DNA from: Proales similis
Lineage: Eukaryota > Rotifera > Eurotatoria > Ploima > Proalidae
Assembly: GCA_019059635.1 (NCBI GenBank)
Contig: JAGVRJ010000010.1
Span: forward strand, 746,501 to 810,500
Direction of reading: 5' to 3'
Length of the DNA stretch: 64,000 nucleotides
Of this stretch, positions 54,672 through 64,000 are shown piece after piece. The notes beneath the pieces were generated by a model. That model did not search any database and was not told the origin of the DNA. It worked only from the letters and a program-made list of their open reading frames with translations. How positions within the stretch are numbered: position 1 is the stretch's first letter; the number at the start of each line of letters is the position of its first letter. The position numbers were made by a program, and so were the translations under genes.

Positions 54672-57600
54672 TCTGTTTTAGCTGAAAGGAGAGATCGCGA
54701 GTCTTCAAATTAAAACCGGTTAGAATGCAATAGATTAAATAAAATTTCGGAGCTTAGGCTTAAGATTCTTCAGAAAGAAACTGCGAACGATTTTGCTTCC
54801 AGCGTTATTTTTATAGAGGACGCTACATAAAGCACATATATTCGAGCTCTCTCGTTCGCTCTAGGCCTTGGTTATCGTGAAATAATTTTTTTCAATTATT
54901 CAACATTATCGCTTTTCTTCTATAGTTCAGAGTGGCAGCCCGCATACAGGCGTGGTACGCTTCTTGGAAATGCAAAACGCGCACATTCATAATTTATTCC
55001 AGCTCCTTCTCTAATGTGCATCAAGATATTACGTCACTAAAATTTACACACACACACACACATTTAATGAATGAATGGAAGAGTTGGGCCTAGCTTGATG
55101 TGGGTAATAATGTGTTGGTGATGTTTCTTCTAGTTAACAGAGGAACTTTCCCATATTGAGGGTAAAGGCGAATAAGAACAATCTCTCTTTGCTATACAAC
55201 CGAAAAAAAAATGCATGAGGAAAAAAGCCGAAACAATGGCAAAGTACATTAAAAAAAAACGAAATTACTTACAGAGCGTCAACAAGTCTGATTGAAATCT
55301 GAGCCTTTGGATGTTGGTCAGGCTCAGAAAAGCCTTCGAGAATTTTTTGGTCGCTGCCCTTATTCAATCTAAAACTTGTTGAAATAACTTCAAATAAGGG
55401 TAATTGTAAACACCAATAAGTTGGCACTTTTCTTATTGCAAATTTTTAAGAAAACAGGTATTTCAAAATAGAACCATTTCACTAGAACCACTGAAAATTT
55501 CACCGATTCGAAATAATTTAGAATGGCTGTCTACTCGATGCAGAAAAATAGATTATATAATTGTTGCGCAAGCGAGCCTGATTGGGATATTATAAAACCA
55601 TGAGCGAGGAGCTGTAACAGAATTATTATTTCTCGACTAGTTTAGTTTAGTTTTTACTATTTCGGTTCAGTTGAAATGAGAAAAGAAATGGTAAAATTGA
55701 GGCTAGACGAAAACTCGCATCTGACTGTTGAAGTCGTAAACATGTTGAATTGAAAGAACGACTTGCAAAAACCTCTCGATAGTAGACTGAGCAGGCTAAA
55801 TACGAATTGGGGCCTTTTAGACGAAAAAACACCCCAGAATGTTACGTAACATCAAGTCATAGCATAATGCGGACGAAGACGGCATGCGCCACGAACACAT
55901 GCGCTCAGGCGTCCTTCAACAAAGATCGATAAGAGAGAAAGCTCATTATGAATGGTGAAAATAAAATGCAAGTGAACAAGTTGCATAACACGTCGAGTCC
56001 CAGATCCCACAGCAAGACCTTCTTGGCCTGATGGTTCGTTTTCGCGCTCGCTTGGGTTTCGTTCATCCATTTCATACCACTGCTCAATGCTTGAAACCCA
56101 TAATCATAAAATTTTAAATTAGAGAAAAACAAGCCCAAAATTCATACCAGAAATAGCAATGGAAACAAGAGAAATATCTAGAGTCGAAAGGGAATAAACG
56201 ACAGAACTTGTATGCTATTGATAAAGAATTCTAAAGCGTAAAATTTAAAAAAGAATGGCTCATATTAGCTTGTTACTGATGGTCAATTTCGATGAACAAA
56301 CTATTCGGAACATCCTTTCATCTTCTTATTTCACTTGATCAAAGTTGAGCAAAGAGCCGAAATTAAACCTGCACATGAGAGCAAAAGACAAAATATGAGT
56401 TAAACTACATTGTAGCACCTAATTGAAATGACATTCAGATTTGCTGTTCTTTGGCATAATAAAAATCAACTAGAGCGAGGAGAAGCATGAGCCATAAAAC
56501 TAGAAACAGAGAAAAAGTGAGGGCAAATAGCGAGTTGCATAATAGGCCTCTATCTTTCAGTCAACCACAATTGAAGTCTAAACGCGATAGAAGAATAAAG
56601 AAATTACGCAATCAGACAGGCTAAATATTTCCATTATGATAAATCACTTTATTTTTCCTTATCCAGCATAGCCATTGCAGAATAAGCCAAGGCATCTCTC
56701 TGTACAGGTGATAGATAAGCAGATCAGACTTTGAATAGAACGGGACGAAAAGATTGCCGGTTATCGCCTAAAAGAGGTCCGATCAACTTGATTGTTAAAT
56801 TCGCGTTTGAATGTATGTAGATCACATAAAATCTCTCAATATGCTTCAAATTTTATTCCGACATTGTCCCTGTTTTTTTCCAGCTGCTAACAGCCATCTT
56901 GATCAATTTGAAATATTTTCCAAAACATTTTATCCTAAAATGATAGCCACGAGCAAGGCTCCCCATATGGTGACTAGTTTTAGTATAGAGCTAGATCTAT
57001 TTCCCTCAAGGTTTTGGACAGAAATACATTTTTAGACATTTTGAGAACTCTCTGAGCGTAACTCTAAACATATGCTTGAAGGGTAATAGGCAATAAACGT
57101 TGAGGAACCGAATTAAACCTCTTTTCGATGGAATAATTCATGTCCCATGATTTGTTTTCAACTGTTAACTCGGAACAAACATATAGAACCGTCGAAGGTG
57201 AAACTCTAGCTATCGGATGGTAACAAACGAAATTAAAAATCTGCAAATCTGCAAATTTCCTATTAAAAAGCGAGAAAGAAAATCTAGCTGCTAAAGCATT
57301 TAAATACAATCGCTAATCTGGCTATTATATTTTAGCTGCAATTTTTTGGTCGACAACAAGGAGTTTTAGAACTTGGTTCAATATTAATTTGAATTAAGAT
57401 CTCGAGAGCTTTTCAGCTCCGCGCTCTTCAACTAGAATTGCGATGCATTTGAGTTTGACTTCCAACTCATACTCATTTTCACTAATTCATGCGAACACTT
57501 GGAGTCACTCGCAGTTCGAAGAGAAATTCAATAAGCTTCCGTCATGAAACGTCAATGAACCAAAATATGGCTCCAAACATGAAATGTATTCCCTTTGCTC

Positions 57601-59120
57601 TTTTTCAAGCAGAAAATTTATCCCAATTAAGATTAGTGGAGCTAAGTATTTCGATCTGGTAAACTCCCAAGTCCTTTGCTAAACGGTTTATTCACCTTGA
57701 TCTCATAATTATAAACAGCGTGCAGCCTCATCGTATTGTTTTGATTTTTGCTTCACTATTTCATTATAAGCATCATCTTCTCCTCTCTTTTCTCTAGCTG
57801 CTTATTTAACATTTGGAATGAGTTAAGAGAGTGCGGTTAGACAAACGCGCATATATATCATATTTTCAAATGCTTGTTATTGTATAATACTCTTGAACAG
57901 CAGAAATGGTTTCAAGGGCAAGTTAAAAACTAGGTCCGATCTAAAACAAGATTGAAAAAGAAAATTGCAGACAAGTAATAGCGTTTTATTCTTAAGCGGC
58001 AGTTTCCAATATCTTTAATTGTCTCGCACTAGTTATTGGATTCATTAGTTTCAACTTGTTTTGGAAAGCCTACTACTTTATTTGCTTAACACATAGTCTT
58101 GACTTGAGTGAGCGAGCATGTTCTTGAATGTTGTTGAATGAGACACGCCACTGGCAGAGTTTTTAACTGATTGAATTGTTACTGGCATCTGAGCAGTGCC
58201 AGAACTCATTAAACAGCTATCCATTATCACCCTTAGATAATTACAAAGCTGCAGCAAAGAACTCCTCTGCTCAACTAAAAAACTCAAGTCCTTATTGGCA
58301 GTAGTGAATGGCTAATTGAATGTTTATTTCGTGATCTGATAAGAGTTGCCTTTAATTATCCATTTTGCAGAAAACAGCCCGGCATTTAACAAAAGAAAAT
58401 AAGCCAATAGCAAAGAAAACTGACTAATTCAACACGAACGTCTCATTCTTGATGTGAGAAATTTTATCCTTGACAAAAATTTTCAAGTTTAGCAGCATTT
58501 AGAGCCGGCAAAGGAAGCATTCAGAATAATGTTGTTGGTTCGAATCTAGTCCGCCCTTAAAGTGTAAATATTTAATCGCAACGCATCATAATGGTGACGT
58601 TTTGACAGACGAGCATCTGCACGCAACTTCCCATATTATTTTAAACGCATTGGGCTTTGAAGCTCCTGTCTAAGCTTTTTTGATGTGACCTAGTTGATTA
58701 GATAAAAAATAACTTGGTATCCGTCGAGAATCATTTACAATCGGGAATTTTCTCGCTTGCCAAATTGATTTTCGTTTTATTTTAATTTTTGATTGGTATC
58801 TGCTTTTAGAAGCATTTCATCTATGCAACTTAATTCTTGCCTATTTCACGAAATGGGGCTATACTTTTTACTTTAATTTTTATTTACGTCAAAAAAAAAG
58901 ACTTTTTAAATTGCATAGTATTTGCTACTTGTATCAAACGACTCGACTAGGGCAAAGCGGTTTCAGTTACTTTTTATAACCAAATTATGCCCTAGCCTCT
59001 TTTGCTGTTCAATAATTCAAATTCAGATTTTGAGATAAAAAAAACTCGCAACGCTCCCATTGCGGCTACATTCAAATAAATGAGTCATTAGTTGCACGTA
59101 TAGAAAAACAAAGGGGGTAA
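54672..59120. other. 4.4 kb divergent non-coding region between enolase and PLC-beta
   Basis: The largest gap in the window. AT-rich, with no supported exon on either strand. It contains a (CA)n run at 55046-55062. It presumably holds the enolase promoter close to 54.7-54.9 kb and PLC-beta regulatory DNA; first non-coding exons of either gene could also lie here. Confidence 0.5.
55046..55062. repeat. (CA)n microsatellite
   Basis: Eight perfect CA units in the enolase/PLC-beta gap. Confidence 0.85.
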
Positions 59121-62100
59121 ATGGCAACAGCTCAGGCTCCTTGTTCATCTAGGACCAAACTACTTGAGCCCACTTCACAACTTGTGACCGGTACTCGCTG
59201 GATCAAATGGACAGAGGTAATTATCCGGAATCGAAAATCTAATAAAATAGGCTTAATTTATACTTTTAATTAAGGCAACCTCGACAACATCAGAGGTACT
59301 TCTAAGTACTGATGAGATGTGTTTTATAATGTATTGGCGGGATTTAACAAGAGTAATTATAGAAAATTGTCTGTTGTTGATTTTCCAAATTTATTCATTA
59401 TTCCAAAGGAACAAACCAAAGACGCCAGGGCAAATCGACGACGTGATAAGAACTTTGACTCATCTGTAAGCTTATTTAATTTAACCTTCTATTGCCGATT
59501 CTTAATTGGTACAGAAGAACGAATATATCGAAATATCAAGTATTAGAGACATACGAACAGGCCGCTTCGCAGTTGTCCCAAAGGTGAAATTCTATCCAAT
59601 ATTCTCTCTAGATCAGTAAAGAAAAGTATAATTTATAGGAGAAAATTGTGAAAGAGCTTATCGAAGCTTTTGGTCCAGCTGCTGATCGAACTCTATCTGT
59701 GTACTACGGCGTTGACTATCTAAGCCTTCAGTGTGTAAACTTTGTGTGTATTGAGCCTAATGCTACTGAGCTCACCCAGGTAATTTCTAATCTGAATATT
59801 TTGATTGAGCCGCGATTTATCCTGATTTCAAGAATTGGGCAAATACCATATTTGAATACTCGACCAGCTCTCGAATGCTCAATCTTTCACCATGGGAAGC
59901 TCTTATGAAAGTTCGAAGTGTTTTGATTCACGGCAAGTCAATATACAACCCAAATCTTAACGAATTCCAGCTTCCTGTGCAAAGGTAGGCTATTAGTTTT
60001 GTAGAAAACAAATAGATGTTTAACTTAAGCAATTTCATGCTTAGCCTTCTTGATACATTCACAAATAACTCGAAGCAAAATCTTGAGACCGAACGTCAGC
60101 ATGTAGCGCACATGCTTGAATCAGTTGGAATTCCTTCAGATCGAGTAAGAAAATAGTTATTAGAGGTTCTTAAGATCACTGAAAATGATTTTATTCAGAC
60201 TGAGCTTATCAGCAGTAAGCAGTTGACGCCGAATGTCTTCTTTGACCTTTTTCTACGTCTGGTCTCAAAAGAAGATCTTGAGCAGATATTTTTCAACTTG
60301 TAAGTCACTGTTTTCTTTCATTTTTGTCCAGTATCTTCCTACTTGAATTCGATTTGTCCCATATAAGCAACTTAAATTTGAAAGCTGAGTAAGTTTGAGT
60401 AGATGTGATAATGTCATTATTCTATTTATTGTATGTTATTGTATGTTTCAACAGTGTCTGTGATAGGAAATCTTTATTGAGTGTTTTTTATTTATGATTG
60501 TTTTGTTAATTTTTGATTGACGAATAATTGAAATATTTTTATATTAAATTAATTGGTGTTTAGTGGAAGCAAGCGAAAATTTTATCTGAGTGCTGACCAA
60601 TTCGAGCAATTTCTTAACAAAGAACAGCGAGATCCAGGCCTTAATGAGCTTATATATCCTTACTATACCACAGAAAAGGCTGCTGAGATGGTAGCCAAGT
60701 ACGAAATAGACGAGGTTTTCAAGGCTCAAGGTATAAACCAATTGCTGTTTCCTTTCCTCCTTCACCGGTTGAGTAAAATTTAACTTATAATAGGCAAGCT
60801 TTCACCTAAAGGGCTCATTCGATATCTCATGGATTACGAGAATGAAATAATTGAACCAGTCATATATGATCAACATATGGACATGGAGCAGCCTCTCTCT
60901 CACTACTTCGTCAATTCAAGTCACAATACATATCTAACTGGGCATCAGATAACTGGCCGTAGTGATGCAGATATGTATAGGCAAGTGCTTTTATCAGGAT
61001 GTCGATGCATCGAACTGGACTGCCACGAGGATGACAACTTGGACGAACCTGTTATTACTCATGGCCGTACCCTTTGTACCAAAATTCTATTCAGCGATGC
61101 AATCCATGCTATAAACGAGAGTGCCTTTAAAACTTCTTCTTATCCTGTGATCCTGTCGTTTGAGAATTTCTGCGGGTAAACTCTCCGTCATTATTTTTTT
61201 ATTTCGCTCAAAATACATAGATAAATAGGAAAAGGATGCAGCAGAAAATGGCCCGATATTTAGTCGATATATTTGGCGACAAACTTCTGAAAGAACCGCT
61301 GACAAATTTTCAGGTTTCAAGTGTTGATCATTATTAAGATTAAGAATACTAAATAAAAGGTCTTGCCTTTTAAGTTAAAACCAGGGATGCCTCTACCCAG
61401 CCCAGAAGATCTCAAATATAAAATACTTGTGAAATTTAGAGAAAAGAGGCCTCAAAGTAAGCATTTTGCATTCAGATCTGATTTAGTAAACTGATAGAAA
61501 ATTGTTCATAAGAAACATTCAATTACGCCACCCGAGGAGAGGGACTTATTAGTGAGTTGGACGATGTCAAACTAACTGGTGTTATTCAAAATTCTCCCGA
61601 TTTCGGACATGGATTGAGTGATCCCAGAAAGGCCAGCATCGTTTCCACATTAAGTAACACACCTCTTTCGGGTCGTTTTACATTTGATAAATTGACCTCA
61701 TACTTCTTTTTATCAAATATTTCAAGTGAATAGCAGTGAACATTCCGATACAGAAGATGAGGAGGAGAAGCCTAATTGCAGACCAACGAGTGATATTTCA
61801 AGTTATAAAAGCCAACCAGTATCTTTGAATGCGCATCGGGTTGCTTCTCCTCAAATATTTTGGTTTCTAATAAACCTTCATTTTTTTTTAAAACTAGGAC
61901 TCAAGAACACAAGAGGACTTTTTAAGCCGTGACTCATCAAGTTCTCCTGTTACTATGTCGTCACTTGTTAATTACTTTCAGCCGGTGAGTTTCCGGTCAT
62001 TTGAAGAGTCACAAGGTATTCACGCATTTTTCGTGTTATTCTATCTCCTTCATCTGAAGGCGTGATTTAGAACGAAATCGTTCATACGAAATCTCTTCAT

Positions 62101-64000
62101 TGGTTGAAACAACTGCTTTTAACTTGCACAAGGAGAGACCTACTGAATTCGTCAAGTAAAACAAATTGGTTCGACTTGAAATTTGCCAGAAATTAAGAAT
62201 GAATTTTCATAAGTTATAACAAGCGTCAATTTTGTAGAATCTACCCTAAAGGAACTCGTATATCCTCGGATAATTATATTCCACAGATTTATTGGAACGT
62301 AGGCTGTCAGCTGGTTGCTCTCAACTTTCAAAGTTTCGGTAATCTATAAAAGACTTTTGCTCTTTCCATCAAACCGAAAACTTGTCATCCGTTAATTTTT
62401 TTTAGATTTGGGTTTGCGTTTGAACCAAGGCAAATTCGAATATAACAACCGAACAGGATATATTCTAAAGCCCGAGATAATGCGAAGAGTTGAGTTAAAA
62501 AAAGCGTTTGATCCGTTTGTTGAATCACCTCTAGATGGCGTGGTTGCTATTCGCTTAAAAATCAGAGTGAGTTAGTGTTTATTCTAAATATGGTATAATT
62601 TAATTTTTTACATCTTTTATACTTAATAGCTCATCAGCGGAATATTTTTGAGCTGCTCTCGAAACGAACATGAAAGAAAGCTCGGCCACATAGTGACCAT
62701 TGAGTTATTCGGACTTCCAGCTGATTCCATTCGTGGTCAAAAGGCCCATCGAGTTAAATCAATGAGCAGCAACACATTCAATGTTATTTATTCTGATTCT
62801 GGCTTCACCTTTAAAAAAGTATTAATCGACAATCCTCTTTTTTAAGCTATCTATTTCTATCTCATTCTAATTTTCAAGATAATTCTACCTGAACTTGCTT
62901 TGATGAATATTAGTGTATATGACGAACAAGGAAAATTGTTTGCTTATAGAGTACTGCCAATCGTCGGCTTGCGACCCGGTTATCGCTTCATAGGGCTTAG
63001 AAACGAAAACAATCAACCAATACATTTTTATTCATTATTCGTTCACATTCAGTTAAACGATTACGTTCCAGAGCAATATGAGGGTAAGTTTTCTGCTAAC
63101 GAGTTTTGAGGGCTGAGTTTTGAAGTAAAATAGAATTGGCGAATGCTTTGGTCAACCCCATCGACTATGTGATGAGTCTTACACAAAAGGAAGAAATGCT
63201 AAAGAAATTGGCCGATGAAAGCGAGGTAAATAAAAATCAACTCAACTAAGGATAGAAAATTCTCAAAAATCTCTTGATTTCTAAGATGGAGGAAAAAGTA
63301 GATATTGAAAAGCGAGTCAAAGATTCCTTGACTTTTCTAGAAAACAAACCCGCATTGAAACTTAACTCCGAACTGATAAACGAATCAAATATTAAATATC
63401 CTGCATCATCAATCGACTCAACTACGAAAACAACTTTCGCTAGTAAAACGGCAATTCCATCGGGTATATCTGGGCCAGTGATTCAGATGCTCACTGGCGG
63501 TGGCCAAAAAGAGAATAATTTTCTTACTGCCCCTCTGGAGTTCAGCGATAAATCTTTGTCGCTATTGAATACGAGAAAAAGCAGTCAAGACAGGCAGCAA
63601 GCTTTTGACAGCTCTTTTCTTCTTGTGTCTGCTCAATCAAGATCAAGTTCTATTTGCCTAAATGAAACCGACCCGTTAGATTTTAAAAAAATTGAAGTAG
63701 CTTCTCATTCGAAGCTTAATGGTAAGAATACAACACCACATTAATGACCTTCATTTTAATGGCCTTGGAAATTTTAATAGATCCCAGGTTGGTGGCTCCT
63801 TTCGAAATTGATAAATTCATCAACAGCAAATCGATGATTCTCTCAGTTCGAGTATTTGAGAAAAAAATAGAAAAAATGGAGCGAGATGCGAATAAGGTAA
63901 GTGAGGCTGAAGCTATTCATGGACAACTGAAGGTTAATTAAAATTTTAGAAAATCAATGAAATCGTTCAAACGTTGCACCTTGACCAAGAGAGACTGTCT
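59121..64000 (+). CDS. Phosphoinositide phospholipase C-beta, 3' end beyond the window
   Basis: Gq effector that cleaves PIP2 to IP3 and diacylglycerol at the plasma membrane. Start [15 protein letters not shown]. First exons: 59121-59216, 59275-59352, 59409-59465, 59515-59583, 59639-59779, 59833-59984, 60045-60144, 60199-60299, 60564-60730, 60794-61175. PH domain ([32 protein letters not shown]), EF-hand region, X domain ([20 protein letters not shown] with catalytic His-Asn; [17 protein letters not shown] with Glu-Asp; EPVITHG with second His), acidic X-Y linker ([12 protein letters not shown]), Y domain ([35 protein letters not shown]), C2 ([33 protein letters not shown]) and the start of the C-terminal coiled-coil domain ([12 protein letters not shown]). 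The gene is cut at 64000 inside an exon. Confidence 0.96.

Noticed and set aside
58490-58560. tRNA-like T-loop (GGTTCGAATC) in the enolase/PLC-beta gap
   Set aside because: The flanking bases do not form a convincing T stem, anticodon arm or acceptor stem.
1-64000. CRISPR arrays, insertion sequences, rRNA, retroelement or viral genes
   Set aside because: Looked for on both strands; no repeat-spacer pattern, transposase, reverse transcriptase or rRNA-like sequence seen.

Overview
This is a compact animal nuclear genome segment. All protein genes are spliced in the eukaryotic manner, with mostly 45-110 nt introns that are AT-rich. The gene set is purely metazoan: a Gbeta-gamma-regulated GPCR kinase, a biogenic-amine GPCR, PLC-beta, a Cip/Kip CDK inhibitor, a CUT-homeobox factor, FN2/CAP/ShK secreted proteins and a tyrosine decarboxylase. 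Tyrosine decarboxylase (tyramine/octopamine synthesis) and the extracellular FN2 modules suggest an invertebrate, most likely a protostome with a small genome. I cannot name the species. No bacterial, viral or transposon gene was recognised.

Layout. 1-16.6 kb is gene-dense: GRK2/3-type kinase (+), Notchless/NLE1 (-), an FN2-FN2-sushi mucin-like protein (+), La/SSB (-), a CEP85-like coiled-coil protein (+) and gamma-tubulin complex component GCP4 (+). 16.6-30 kb is mostly non-coding and holds a Cip/Kip CDK inhibitor (-), a peroxisomal DHRS4-type reductase (+) and an amine GPCR (-). 29.9-53 kb is dense again: a divergent CUT-homeobox factor (+), an FN2-CAP-EGF-ShK secreted protein (+), mitoribosomal mL37 (-), tyrosine decarboxylase (-), an unknown ORF (+), PPP4R4 (-), mitoribosomal mL54 (+), a ZnT1-like zinc exporter (-), TYW2 (+), an unknown coiled-coil protein (+), an unknown ORF (-) and a calpain with a CaaX tail (+). 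Intronless enolase (-) and a PLC-beta (+, running off the window end) flank a 4.4 kb gap.

The reading-frame phases of NLE1, La, CEP85-like, DHRS4, CUT, CAP, mL37, TDC and others close exactly when exons are joined, which supports the exon models. The housekeeping genes are packed within a few hundred bases of each other. The large gaps lie beside regulators: CDK inhibitor, GPCR/CUT pair and PLC-beta. Functionally, GRK, amine GPCR, TDC and PLC-beta could all act in aminergic GPCR signalling, but they are spread over 60 kb and nothing shows they are linked by more than chance.

The most interesting points are: (1) two homologous alternative last exons in the GRK gene that swap the Gbeta-gamma-binding end of the PH domain; (2) a calpain without EF-hands that ends in a CaaX prenylation motif; (3) a divergent single-CUT homeodomain protein; (4) a CDK inhibitor gene set in unusually large non-coding flanks that contain near-perfect palindromes; (5) several introns that are in frame or GC-AG.
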